Of a DNA stretch of 64,000 nt, positions 36,044 to 44,986 are shown in pieces (positions within the stretch are counted from its first letter, which is position 1; every line of letters begins with the position of its first letter). The stretch is from an uncultured Tissierellia bacterium (GTDB lineage Bacteria > Bacillota > Clostridia > Tissierellales > Tissierellaceae): contig CAMIXG010000003.1 in the NCBI GenBank assembly GCA_946402705.1, positions 1 through 64,000 of the forward strand. The letters are read 5' to 3'. The translations under genes and the position numbers were made by a program. The notes beneath the pieces are model-generated. The model worked only from the letters and a program-made list of their open reading frames with translations. It ran no database searches and had not been told where the DNA came from.

Positions 36044-37813
36044 TTATGCCTCAGTTTCTTCACTCTCTACTTTTTTTATTTTATCATTTTCAAAAACTAT
36101 AGCATCTAGTTCGTCCTCTGTTATAGTTTCTTTTTCTATAAGCGCAGAAGCTATCTTATCCAATTTGTCCTTATTATCTTTCAAGGTTTTTAATGCCTTA
36201 TCATATAATTCATTAGACATTTTTACAGCCTCATCTAGTATATCACCATCTTTTTTAATTGACGATACCTTTATAAGTCCATACTTTTCACTCATACCAA
36301 ACTCTGTAAAATATCCTTTAATATAGGCTGTTGCCTTTTCTATATCATTTGAAGCTCCAGTAGTTATCCTGTCTTTGCCATTTAAAATCTCCTCTGCTGC
36401 CCTACCACCATACAATACCAAGATTTCATTGTTTATATCTTCCTTAGAAAGTAGTGACATTTTTTTTGGAATATTAAAGGTTGCTCCACCTACACCTGAT
36501 GTTGAAGGTACTATTGTAACCTTTGGTACATCATGGTCTGTAAGAAGTTTAGATAGTAGAGCGTGTCCTCCCTCATGATAGGCTACCAGCTTAGTTTCCT
36601 TTTCTGTCCTATCACTAGTTTTCTTTTTATTTCCCTTTACTAGCATTTTAAAGTGTGCCTCATCTATATCTATATTTTCTACTTCCTTACTATCTCTATT
36701 AACTGCCAAAATTGTAGCCTCATTTAAAAGTGCTTCTAGGGCTGCCCCTGAAAATCCTATGGTCATTTTTGCCATAGCTTTTAAGTCTACATCCTTTGAT
36801 AACTTCTTATTTTTTGCATGTAACTCTAGGATATTTAACCTATCTTTATACTCTGGAAGTTCTATGGCTATATGTCTATCAAATCTTCCTGGTCTAATTA
36901 GTGCCTTATCTAAATCTTCCATCCTATTTGTTGCTGCCATTACTATAACTCCATCACTAGTATCAAAACCATCCATCTCTGATAAAAGTGCATTGATAGT
37001 TTGATCTTTCTCTGAATGACCTAGCTCTCCCCTATTTGTACCTAGGGCATCTAATTCATCTATAAAAACTATACAAGGTGCTGAGTTTTTTGCCTCTTTA
37101 AATAGGGTTCTAACTCTTTTAGCTCCAAGTCCTGCATACATCTCTATAAAATCTGAACCTGTAACATTAAAAAATGGTACTCCTGCTTCTCCTGCTATGG
37201 CTCTAGCTGTTAGAGTTTTCCCTGTACCTGGCTCACCAAATAGGATAACTCCCTTGGGAAGCTTTGCCCCCATATCTATATATTTCTTTGGATCCTTTAA
37301 AAAACTCACCAAAAATACCATGTCTTCCTTGGCTTCCTCATTTCCTGCTATATCTGAAAACCTGGTCTTTACATCTTCTGATTTATTGATTATATCTGGA
37401 TTTGCTACAGTTGTATCCATAAAAGTTTTTAATAAAAATACCATTAAAGACACAGAAAAGACTGTACCTAAAAGTGAAAATGCCATTTGTTGTATCTTTG
37501 ATTTTCCCGATATTTCTTTAATCTCTATATCTCTTTCAAGTAGTGACTTTTTAAAGTTAAAACTCTTAGGGTTTTCAGTTTCATATTCTCCACCTTTTTT
37601 ATCTTCAAACCTAAATCGTGGACTATTGAAATCTATCTTTATTTCTTTTACTTCTCCCTTATCTGCCATAACTACAAACTCTTTATAACTTATCTCTTTT
37701 ATATTTCTATCTTGGAAATGCTGAAATAATAAAAATGCTGCAAGTCCTAGTATAATTCCTATTCCAACTACTATTAGCATTTTTTTATCTTCATCTTTCA
37801 TATTCTTAAACAT
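36044..37813 (-). CDS. FtsH-family membrane AAA+ metalloprotease (HEGGH variant)
   Basis: A 589-residue protein: TM helix (about 12-30), a small extracytoplasmic domain, second TM (about 110-130), then an AAA+ module with Walker A GEPGTGKT (near 193), Walker B CIVFIDELDAL, and the second region of homology (ATNRMEDLDKALIRPGRFDR). The zinc site is HEGGH, where FtsH proteins normally have HEAGH; the third ligand region TGASNDIEKAT is present. The pore-loop region reads DFIEMYAGLGA. It is shorter than most FtsH proteins and divergent enough to suggest a second, specialised FtsH. It heads an operon with the Trk K+ transporter. Confidence 0.85.
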   Translation of the reverse strand: MFKNMKDEDKKMLIVVGIGIILGLAAFLLFQHFQDRNIKEISYKEFVVMADKGEVKEIKIDFNSPRFRFEDKKGGEYETENPKSFNFKKSLLERDIEIKEISGKSKIQQMAFSLLGTVFSVSLMVFLLKTFMDTTVANPDIINKSEDVKTRFSDIAGNEEAKEDMVFLVSFLKDPKKYIDMGAKLPKGVILFGEPGTGKTLTARAIAGEAGVPFFNVTGSDFIEMYAGLGAKRVRTLFKEAKNSAPCIVFIDELDALGTNRGELGHSEKDQTINALLSEMDGFDTSDGVIVMAATNRMEDLDKALIRPGRFDRHIAIELPEYKDRLNILELHAKNKKLSKDVDLKAMAKMTIGFSGAALEALLNEATILAVNRDSKEVENIDIDEAHFKMLVKGNKKKTSDRTEKETKLVAYHEGGHALLSKLLTDHDVPKVTIVPSTSGVGGATFNIPKKMSLLSKEDINNEILVLYGGRAAEEILNGKDRITTGASNDIEKATAYIKGYFTEFGMSEKYGLIKVSSIKKDGDILDEAVKMSNELYDKALKTLKDNKDKLDKIASALIEKETITEDELDAIVFENDKIKKVESEETEA

Positions 37814-37847
37814 ATTTCACCTTCCTCATTATATTCTCTATCTATTG

Positions 37848-37856
37848 ATTATAACA
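37848..37856 (-). promoter_or_regulatory. Extended -10 promoter of the ftsH-like/trk operon
   Basis: Minus-strand TGTTATAAT, 35 bp upstream of the start codon, no clear -35. Confidence 0.55.
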
Positions 37857-37881
37857 CGATGTTATTTAAAAAGCAGATAAG

Positions 37882-37912
37882 AAAAATAAGTGGATAGACT
37901 CCACTTATTTTT
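37882..37912 (-). terminator. Terminator of the glutamate-cysteine ligase operon
   Basis: A 13-bp stem (37882-37894 with 37900-37912) overlapping the stop codon at 37905; the outer arms supply the A/T runs. Confidence 0.85.
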
Positions 37913-39227
37913 CTTCAACTATTAAATTTGCAGCCCTAAAACTACTAACTGATGTTATAACATTTTCTGCACCTATTCTAGTATATAAGCCAGCAAACTT
38001 CTCACCATACATAAATATACCAACTACAGAATTTAAATCTTTTATTTGAAACTCTCCATCATACATTAAAAATGGTCTATTATAGGCTTCTATAAATTCT
38101 TGATATATATAATCTGTATCAAAGGCTGATTTTAAGTTTTCTTCCCACTCCTTAAAATCCATATCTCTTCCTACAAATACACCCCTAGCTACATTCATAT
38201 CTGATGGCTTCATTATATAATTGTCTTTATTTTTCAAGACTTTTTCAAAAATCTCATAACTTCCCTTAAATTCTCCTGTTTCTGGGACATGCGCCTTGAT
38301 AAAATCTACCTCTTCATTTGACATAAGCTTCAATGTATCCTTATCATGTAAAACCTTAAAGATTAACTTATTATGGATAAGCTGAGATCTAAAAGAACCA
38401 ATCGAACAAAATGCCTTGGCCTTATAGGCCTTAACTAACTCCTTAACTTCTCCAAATCTTTCCATCATCTCAAAAGTTACCAGTCTTCTATAAACTAAAT
38501 CTATCCTGTAATCTCCATCATATAAAAATCCATCCCTATACTGAACATTTTTAGGATCTACTATCTCGCAATTGTACCCCTTTTTTCCATAGGCTTTTTT
38601 AAACTCCATAAACTCCATTGTAGTTGCTGATTCTATGAAATCTAGTATGGCTACATTAGGTTTATCTACTTTCTTATCTCCATCCCAAGTTCCATATATC
38701 CTAAGACTTTCATCAACCCATGAGTCAATAAGCTCATAATATGAAAGTTTATATTTATTTTCCAAGTTCTTTACTCCAAGAGTATCCATGGTTATTTCCG
38801 CAAAACTATTATCTTCCAACATAGCTGATGAGCCATCTGTATTTAACTCACAAAACTTAAAATCATTTTCATCATAAAATATATCAATTCTACATATTGG
38901 AACATTTATATTATATCCATTGTCTATAAGTATTAGCTCTTCAAGCTCTTTAGGAAAGCCAAACTTCCTCCTAAAATCTTCTGATTTTAAATATTGTTTT
39001 ACTATTTTATCTCCTATCCCTAGAATGGTTTTACCAAGTTTTTCAAATACCCTAACATCATCTCTTGTAAAAAATAAGGGCTTGTAAGAATAAGGCACTA
39101 CCTCGTTTCTAAATAAGGCCTTGGAGTTTGCTACCCTAGTTTTTAAAGCTAAATAGTCTTTTTCATATTCAGCCTTATTTTTTTTAAAATCATCTATATA
39201 TTCCCTATCTATATCTTTATAGTTCAA
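37905..39227 (-). CDS. ATP-grasp ligase, glutathionylspermidine-synthase-like
   Basis: A 440-residue soluble protein. The segments FKFCELNTDGSSAMLED (near 127-143), DLVYRRLVTFEMMERFGE, and the C-terminal YIMKPSDMNVARGVFVGRDM (near 335) followed by YIYQEFIE match the circularly permuted ATP-grasp group that includes glutathionylspermidine synthase and its relatives. Such enzymes form amide bonds via an acyl phosphate. It lies 15 bp after a glutamate-cysteine ligase gene, so the likely substrate is gamma-glutamylcysteine or a related thiol peptide, with glycine, an amine or another amino acid as partner. It is not a standard GshB or GshF. Product unknown. Confidence 0.7.
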   Translation of the reverse strand: MNYKDIDREYIDDFKKNKAEYEKDYLALKTRVANSKALFRNEVVPYSYKPLFFTRDDVRVFEKLGKTILGIGDKIVKQYLKSEDFRRKFGFPKELEELILIDNGYNINVPICRIDIFYDENDFKFCELNTDGSSAMLEDNSFAEITMDTLGVKNLENKYKLSYYELIDSWVDESLRIYGTWDGDKKVDKPNVAILDFIESATTMEFMEFKKAYGKKGYNCEIVDPKNVQYRDGFLYDGDYRIDLVYRRLVTFEMMERFGEVKELVKAYKAKAFCSIGSFRSQLIHNKLIFKVLHDKDTLKLMSNEEVDFIKAHVPETGEFKGSYEIFEKVLKNKDNYIMKPSDMNVARGVFVGRDMDFKEWEENLKSAFDTDYIYQEFIEAYNRPFLMYDGEFQIKDLNSVVGIFMYGEKFAGLYTRIGAENVITSVSSFRAANLIVEEK

Positions 39228-39242
39228 GTTATCACTCTCTTT

Positions 39243-40535
39243 CTATAATATGTTAGTAGTATTTTTTATTATTTCATTTATGCTATCTATATCATCATTA
39301 TCAAATAGACTTCTTGGGTTCTTACCCTCTTCCATTAAGTCTTTAAATGGTTTTAGTATAGATTTTTCTTCACTAGCTAATTTTTCATATACTAGATTTA
39401 CAACTTCCCTTCCCCAATTGGCTACTGATTTTCCATAGTATAGACCATCTATCCCAGCTTTTATTATATCATCCTTACCCTCTATTATATCCTGATAGGT
39501 TACAGCTTCAAAAATTTTATACAGACTATCTAGTAGTTCTTCATCATAAAATATACCTTTTAACAGGGCTACTATGGAAAAATTATAGGGATATGGAAGT
39601 GCATCCATCATTCTTATTTCTATAAAACCCTTGGTTCTAACATCTGGAAAAACCATAGTCATCATATGTTCCAATTCTTTTTTTGTATAGTTTTCTGGAT
39701 CAAATAAGTCTTTCATCTTAGCCTCTTTTGTAGGCAAAAACTTTCCATCTTTTAAGATTAAAATAGGAGGAACTTCAAGTACAAATTCTGCATAGTTTTT
39801 ATATGAAAAATTGTCCTCTAAAGACCTAGGCACTGTTCCACATCTATCTTTATCCATGTTATTCCAAATCAAGGTTCTCAGACTCTTTTCCTTAAATTTT
39901 TCACCTTCAAAAAAATAGGAATTATCACAAATTCCATACATTATAGGAGCCAGAGCATTTGCCAATCTTACCTTTTTCCTATAATCTTCTTCATCACTGT
40001 AGTCTAAGGATACCTGAAGTGATGCTGTTCCCTTCATCATATTATGGGCATACTTTCCCTTATCTTTAAAATAATCAAACATATAGTCATATCTTTCTTT
40101 TGGAAGTATTTTTATCTCATCTATTTTAGTCTTTGGATGATAGCCTACTGCCACTATCCTTTGATTATTTTCTTTGAGTATCACCTTTATTTCTTCCATA
40201 AATTCTAAGTATTCTTTTTTCAAACTCACTATATCCAATTTCGCATTTATGCTAAATTCAAACTGACTTCCTGGCTCTAAAGTAACAACCTTATCACCCT
40301 TTTCAGCTCCCAGTATATACTCTCCTTCATACATGCCTTGCCATCCATTTGCTTCTAGTTTACATAGGATATCCCTAACTCCATTTTTATCCCAGTAAGT
40401 TACAGTTTCCATGGTATCATTTGATACTATAAAGTGTTCAAATTCCACACCTATTTTAAAATTATCTCTGGATTTTTCCTTACCTCTCAAGTATTTATCT
40501 ATTTCATCTATCTGTTTTTCATAATTATATTTCAA
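39243..40535 (-). CDS. Glutamate-cysteine ligase (GCS2-type)
   Basis: A 430-residue enzyme of the carboxylate-amine ligase / GCS2 group: GVEFEHFIV (near 30, metal-binding glutamates), EPGSQFEFSI (near 88), MMKGTASLQVSLDYSDEEDY (near 165), and a C-terminal RTKGFIEIRMMDALPYP (near 302-318). It should condense glutamate and cysteine to gamma-glutamylcysteine with ATP. The start chosen is TTG at 40535, where GAGGTGATT lies eight bases upstream; the frame runs on to a GTG at 40544 that is inside the ribosome site. Transcribed together with the downstream ATP-grasp ligase. Confidence 0.85.
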   Translation of the reverse strand: MKYNYEKQIDEIDKYLRGKEKSRDNFKIGVEFEHFIVSNDTMETVTYWDKNGVRDILCKLEANGWQGMYEGEYILGAEKGDKVVTLEPGSQFEFSINAKLDIVSLKKEYLEFMEEIKVILKENNQRIVAVGYHPKTKIDEIKILPKERYDYMFDYFKDKGKYAHNMMKGTASLQVSLDYSDEEDYRKKVRLANALAPIMYGICDNSYFFEGEKFKEKSLRTLIWNNMDKDRCGTVPRSLEDNFSYKNYAEFVLEVPPILILKDGKFLPTKEAKMKDLFDPENYTKKELEHMMTMVFPDVRTKGFIEIRMMDALPYPYNFSIVALLKGIFYDEELLDSLYKIFEAVTYQDIIEGKDDIIKAGIDGLYYGKSVANWGREVVNLVYEKLASEEKSILKPFKDLMEEGKNPRSLFDNDDIDSINEIIKNTTNIL

Positions 40536-40661
40536 AATAATCACCTCTATTAGTTATCAATTACATATACCCATTTAATGTATAACTACTACTTAGATAT
40601 ACTATTTTAGTCTAGTACTTATCATCTCATAAAAATATTTTAATCTGCCAATTTTTTATAC

Positions 40662-40688
40662 AAAAAAGAGATAGACTAATCTATCTCT
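40662..40688 (-). terminator. Terminator of the rtcB transcript
   Basis: A 9-bp stem (40667-40675 with 40680-40688), loop CTAA, with six A at 40662-40667 reading as T on the minus strand; it overlaps the rtcB stop codon. Confidence 0.85.
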
Positions 40689-41901
40689 ATGCTTTAAAGT
40701 TGTATAAAGGTTTTATAAATTCAACTATCTCTGCTGTCTCATCCAAATACTCAATTATCTCTTCTTTTGGCTTATAGGCCCTAGGATTTTCTTCCAAGGT
40801 ATTCTTATTTATAGTTGTACTATATATGCCTTCCATATCTCTTTCAAACTCTTTTAAATTCCCTCTTTTTTTCGCTTGCTTTCTACTTAAAAGCCTTCCT
40901 GCTCCATGAGGAGCTGAGTTGTTCCATTCTGCATTTCCCTTACCTCTGGCAAGTATAGATCCATCTCTCATATTCAGTGGTATCAAAATTTCCTCATCCT
41001 TACTGGCAGAAACTGCTCCTTTTCTAATTATATTATCCCTAAAGTCAATATAATTATGTATAGTTTCAAAATACTCATAGTATTCCAGTCCCCTACCTGT
41101 AGCTTTTTTAAGTATTATGTCTGCTATTGTCTTTCTGTTCAAACTCGCATACTCTTGACATATTTTCATATCATGTAAATATTCTTGACTATATTTTCCA
41201 GTTAAAAAACATAGTTCTTTTGGATACTTAGGCTCAAGATCCTCATACTCTTTTTCTAGTTCTATTAAAGCTCCTTTTAATTGGGAGCTCTTACCTGCTT
41301 CTATATATTCATCAATCAGCTTTTCCCTTCTAGTAAATAAGTCTTCCTTACCACTACAAAGGTCTATGGCTATGCTTTGATAAAATTCTGCTATTTGCTT
41401 TCCCAGGTTCCTACTTCCTGTATGAACTAGTAAATATTTATCCCCCTTAGAATCCTCACCTATTTCTATAAAGTGATTTCCTCCTCCCAAGGTTCCTATA
41501 CTTTTTCTAATTCTCTTTGTATTTTGAAGTTCCCTATAGCAGTATAATTCTTCTATCTTATCAAACTCAACTATCTCTTCATCTCTGATTTTAAAACCTG
41601 ACGGTATATTTTCTTTTATTATCTTATCTATTTTTGGAAAATCTGGGTATACTTCACCCAATTTTACAGTTATTATTCCACAACCTATGTCTACCCCAAC
41701 TATATTAGGGATTATTTTATCTCCCATATCTGCTGTAAAACCAATCACACAACCAATTCCCATATGGACATCTGGCATTATTCTAACCTTTGAACCTTCT
41801 ATGAAATCCTGATCCATAAGTTCTTTTATTTGCTTCCGCGGGTCTTCATCTAAATTCGAGGTGTAAACTTTTGCCTCGCCATGCTTCCCTTCTACTATCA
41901 C
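40687..41901 (-). CDS. rtcB: RtcB-family RNA ligase
   Basis: A 404-residue RtcB. Metal ligands are visible in PDVHMGIGCVIG (near 44) and VGVDIGCG (near 69), then GTLGGGNHFIEIG (near 140), LLVHTGSRNLGKQ, and the guanylylation histidine in NNSAPHGAGRLLSRKQA (near 328-344). It joins 3'-phosphate or 2',3'-cyclic phosphate RNA ends to 5'-OH ends using GTP and Mn2+. The start is GTG at 41901 with GGAGGAAG. Bacterial RtcB usually acts in RNA repair; no archease, rtcA or rtcR is seen here. Confidence 0.93.
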   Translation of the reverse strand: MIVEGKHGEAKVYTSNLDEDPRKQIKELMDQDFIEGSKVRIMPDVHMGIGCVIGFTADMGDKIIPNIVGVDIGCGIITVKLGEVYPDFPKIDKIIKENIPSGFKIRDEEIVEFDKIEELYCYRELQNTKRIRKSIGTLGGGNHFIEIGEDSKGDKYLLVHTGSRNLGKQIAEFYQSIAIDLCSGKEDLFTRREKLIDEYIEAGKSSQLKGALIELEKEYEDLEPKYPKELCFLTGKYSQEYLHDMKICQEYASLNRKTIADIILKKATGRGLEYYEYFETIHNYIDFRDNIIRKGAVSASKDEEILIPLNMRDGSILARGKGNAEWNNSAPHGAGRLLSRKQAKKRGNLKEFERDMEGIYSTTINKNTLEENPRAYKPKEEIIEYLDETAEIVEFIKPLYNFKA

Positions 41902-41933
41902 TTTTCTTCCTCCTGATTTTTCATTTCCTATAT

Positions 41934-42437
41934 TTATATCTTATTTGTATTTATATTTCCATATTTTACATATTTAAACTCTACTCCACCATCTTTCAGA
42001 CTTTCACTTTCTTCTAGTAGCTTAAAATTCTCATCTAAGTCCAAATTAGGAATACTAGTATCTGCATCATCTACTCTTCCTACAATCTTAGTAATCAAGG
42101 CATACTCACAATAGTACAATAGTTCTCTTATAATTTCGCCTCCACCTATGACGAATATATCCTTGTCCATATTTTTTGACTCAGTTAAAAACTCTTTTAT
42201 AGAATTATACACTATTACATTATTTTTTCCATAGTTTTTATTTCTTGTTATAACTATATTTTCTCTATTTAAAAGAGCCTGGCCTTTTGGTAAGGATTCC
42301 AAAGTTTTTCTGCCCATAACCACTATATTATTTGTTGTCAGCTCCTTAAATCTTTCCATATCTTTTCTTATATAAAATAATAGGCCCTTATCCTTACCTA
42401 TATTCCAATTTTCATCAACTGCACAAATGATTTTCAA
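41934..42437 (-). CDS. folA: Dihydrofolate reductase
   Basis: A 167-residue DHFR: ICAVDENWNIGKDKGLLFYI (residues 4-23), VVMGRKTLESLPKG (near 39), VIGGGEIIRELLYYCEYALITKI (near 95). It reduces dihydrofolate with NADPH. Start codon is TTG at 42437 with GAGGTGATT just upstream. Thymidylate synthase is not adjacent. The gene lies 32 bp before rtcB, and a weak terminator separates it from the gene upstream. Confidence 0.93.
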   Translation of the reverse strand: MKIICAVDENWNIGKDKGLLFYIRKDMERFKELTTNNIVVMGRKTLESLPKGQALLNRENIVITRNKNYGKNNVIVYNSIKEFLTESKNMDKDIFVIGGGEIIRELLYYCEYALITKIVGRVDDADTSIPNLDLDENFKLLEESESLKDGGVEFKYVKYGNINTNKI

Positions 42438-42468
42438 ATAATCACCTCTGGTAAATTATATAGAATAA

Positions 42469-42487
42469 GACCAGGGGATACCTGGCC
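42469..42487 (-). terminator. Weak terminator after the copper-amine-oxidase-N-like gene
   Basis: A 7-bp stem with one G-U pair (42469-42475 with 42481-42487) and a T-rich minus-strand tail. Partial read-through into folA-rtcB is possible. Confidence 0.5.
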
Positions 42488-42488
42488 T

Positions 42489-43763
42489 TTATTTTATCAA
42501 ATCTTTTATTTTATCATCTGTTAAATATACCTCTGTTGGAGTTACTACACTATCATCTAGTTCATAGTAATATAGAACTGTGGAATTCTCTGTAAAATAT
42601 AAGCTTATACCTTCTGCTTCAAAGTCTTTTCCATAACCTTTTCTTACTTCTGCCTGCAATAATTTTTCTAGTTTCTCCTTGGACTCTTTATCAGTTTTGA
42701 AATAATTTTCATAAGTTATTTCCTCACCATTACTCAAGTCTATATTTAACACTCTTATACTTTCTCTCTCTGATCCCATATAAGTGAACTTACCATTAAA
42801 AATTATACTGATTTTCTCTTTATTTAGTAGACTAATATTATAATCTAACTTTAAATCATAGAATAAATCATTTAATTTTAAATCATTCACATACTCATCC
42901 ACTCTTTGATTAAATAGGGATTCTACTGCCTTGTTTCCCTCATACTTCAAGACTGGATAATTAAAATGTTTTTCATCTTTTATATATTCATTCTTCTCAA
43001 TTTCAACAAATTCTTTTCTAATTATTTTCTTTGCTGTTGTTTGAGCTGGTAAACTCATTGTCATATATCTAGGTGTTACAAATTCTAGTCTATCTCCAAC
43101 TTTTATATCTTCAAATTTGATTTTCTTATCACTGTCATCTAAAATCTCAGTGTCATCCACAACATGAAGTATTAATTGACTTATTGGCATCTCGGATCTT
43201 TCGTTGTCAATACTCAAGGATAAAGTTTTCCTATCTTCATCTACAGTTATTGACTTTACATAGCCCTCCATATCCAAAGTCTCTTTTTCTATAACATTTA
43301 CCTCTGTTTTATAAAGTCCTAGATTTGATCCAGTTACTATTATTTGTTCTTTTAGTATGGCTGAAAAAAACTCAAGTGGAACATAAGTTACTCCGCCTTT
43401 TGTCTCTGGTGCTTTTGATAATTTTATTGGCTCTTTGCCTTTAAAATAATATACTTCACCATTTTTCAGGCTACAGCTATTTAAATCTTTCACTATATTC
43501 ACTTGTTTTAGTTCATTATTCCAACTTATCTCATAACCTAATCTTTCTGAAACTTTCCTAACAGGTATCATATATGTTCCATCATCTTCATAAACATTTA
43601 GTTCTGAAAGTGTGAATAATTTTTCAAAAGTATTAACTTCTTCCATACTTATAACACTTTTACTCTTTATTTTTTCTACTACTCCCGAATTAAGTCCATA
43701 ACTTATGCTGCTACTAAAGATTATAGTTAATGACAAGAAAAATGGTATTATTTTCCTTTTCAT
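42489..43763 (-). CDS. Secreted protein with copper-amine-oxidase-N-like and DUF3298-like regions
   Basis: A 424-residue secreted protein with a signal peptide (ending SISYG near 22). Residues about 55-145 form a copper-amine-oxidase N-terminal (stalk-like) domain (GTYMIPVRKVSERLGYEISWN, then GVTYVPLEFFSAIL), common in clostridial wall proteins and not itself an oxidase. Residues 160-245 look like a small OB-like domain. The C-terminal region (about 255-424, FNYPVLKYEG...VEIEK, NGEEITYENYFK) resembles the DUF3298/RsiV-type extracellular domain. Single-gene unit with its own promoter. Role at the surface unknown. Confidence 0.7.
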   Translation of the reverse strand: MKRKIIPFFLSLTIIFSSSISYGLNSGVVEKIKSKSVISMEEVNTFEKLFTLSELNVYEDDGTYMIPVRKVSERLGYEISWNNELKQVNIVKDLNSCSLKNGEVYYFKGKEPIKLSKAPETKGGVTYVPLEFFSAILKEQIIVTGSNLGLYKTEVNVIEKETLDMEGYVKSITVDEDRKTLSLSIDNERSEMPISQLILHVVDDTEILDDSDKKIKFEDIKVGDRLEFVTPRYMTMSLPAQTTAKKIIRKEFVEIEKNEYIKDEKHFNYPVLKYEGNKAVESLFNQRVDEYVNDLKLNDLFYDLKLDYNISLLNKEKISIIFNGKFTYMGSERESIRVLNIDLSNGEEITYENYFKTDKESKEKLEKLLQAEVRKGYGKDFEAEGISLYFTENSTVLYYYELDDSVVTPTEVYLTDDKIKDLIK

Positions 43764-43799
43764 TTTATCTCTCCTTAAAATAATTATAATTTCATATAC

Positions 43800-43808
43800 A
43801 TTATAACA
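43800..43808 (-). promoter_or_regulatory. Extended -10 promoter of the 42489-43763 gene
   Basis: Minus-strand TGTTATAAT 36 bp before the start codon. Confidence 0.5.
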
Positions 43809-43845
43809 AATTATAATTACTTTGAGATTACAGCTGTATTACATT

Positions 43846-44985
43846 TTAACTTAAATATGCACCCTTTAAGCTTCCAACTATATCTTCATAACTTTTTATA
43901 GAATATTCTCTACCTTCATCTGTCAAATATATAATATTATTTTCTATAATTATTTGTTTATTATCCATTAAACTATCTATTATTTTATCTAAATAACCCT
44001 TATGCCAATTTAGATTCACTTCTATATTAGATATACTATTGTGATAGTCTACATCATCTTCTCTTTCATGATTTAGAATGTGAAATAGCAAAGAGTTTGC
44101 TGCAAACTGCTTTTTCTGAACTCTTCTTCTGTTCATAGTAGTTATAAGACCTTTTTTTGGCGCAAATATAAAGACAAGACCAAAGGTAATTCCTGTAACT
44201 ACTGCCATAGTACCTGCTATAGAAACATCTGCTTGCATGGCTATATTAAACCCTATAACTCCATTTAAGGCACCTATAATCGAAGAAAAAACTATCATCT
44301 TCTTTAAATCATCTGTTAATAGGTAGGCTGTAACAGGTGGCCCAACCATAAAGGCTATTACAAGTATTGACCCAACTGCTTCAAAAGCTCCAACAGCTGT
44401 AACAGATACTACTCCCATTAGCATATAATGGATTAAAGTAGGTGTTATGCCCAGTACTGCTGCAAGGGCAGGATCAAAAGTTACTATCTTTAATTCTTTA
44501 AAAAAGGCTACTACAAAAACTAAATTTATCACAAGTATAGTTCCCATCATATAAATGGCTCTTGGTCCAAAATCTTTTCCTCCTATTATAATCCTATCAA
44601 AGGGAGCAAATTCTATTTGTCCAAGAAGGACAGAGTCTGTATCTAAATGAACTGAACCAGCATATTTAGATATTAATATTATGGCAATACTAAATAAAAG
44701 AGGGAAAACTATCCCTATAGCTGAATCCTTTGACATGAGATTAGTATTGTTTAATACTTCTGTTAGAAAAACTGTCAAAAGTCCCATAATTGCTGCACCT
44801 ACAACCAAGAGAGGAGATGTTAAACTTCCAGTTATAAAAAAGGCTATTACTATACCTAAAAGTATGGTATGGGTTATGGCATCTGTCATCATTGCCATTC
44901 TTCTTAGTACTAGGAATACTCCTGGTAGTGAAGATGCTACAGCGACTATCACTGCTATCATCTGAATTTCTAATTCTGGATTCAT
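43846..44985 (-). CDS. Metal ABC transporter permease with C-terminal winged-helix-like extension
   Basis: A 379-residue protein of the TroC/D-ZnuB-MntB permease family: about eight TM helices in residues 1-280, with RRMAMMTDAITHTILLG near 28 and the ABC-contact region around DPALAAVLGI near 175. A cytoplasmic tail of about 95 residues (285-379) follows, beginning RRRVQKKQF and ending with a helix-strand pattern like a winged helix (IDSLMDNKQIIIENNIIYLTDEGREY). It starts two bases from the stop of the sister permease gene. Imports Mn, Zn or Fe; metal not decided by sequence. Confidence 0.88.
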   Translation of the reverse strand: MNPELEIQMIAVIVAVASSLPGVFLVLRRMAMMTDAITHTILLGIVIAFFITGSLTSPLLVVGAAIMGLLTVFLTEVLNNTNLMSKDSAIGIVFPLLFSIAIILISKYAGSVHLDTDSVLLGQIEFAPFDRIIIGGKDFGPRAIYMMGTILVINLVFVVAFFKELKIVTFDPALAAVLGITPTLIHYMLMGVVSVTAVGAFEAVGSILVIAFMVGPPVTAYLLTDDLKKMIVFSSIIGALNGVIGFNIAMQADVSIAGTMAVVTGITFGLVFIFAPKKGLITTMNRRRVQKKQFAANSLLFHILNHEREDDVDYHNSISNIEVNLNWHKGYLDKIIDSLMDNKQIIIENNIIYLTDEGREYSIKSYEDIVGSLKGAYLS

Positions 44986-44986
44986 T

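Noticed and set aside
42489..43763. Copper amine oxidase
   Set aside because: Only the N-terminal stalk-like domain is present; no topaquinone catalytic domain.
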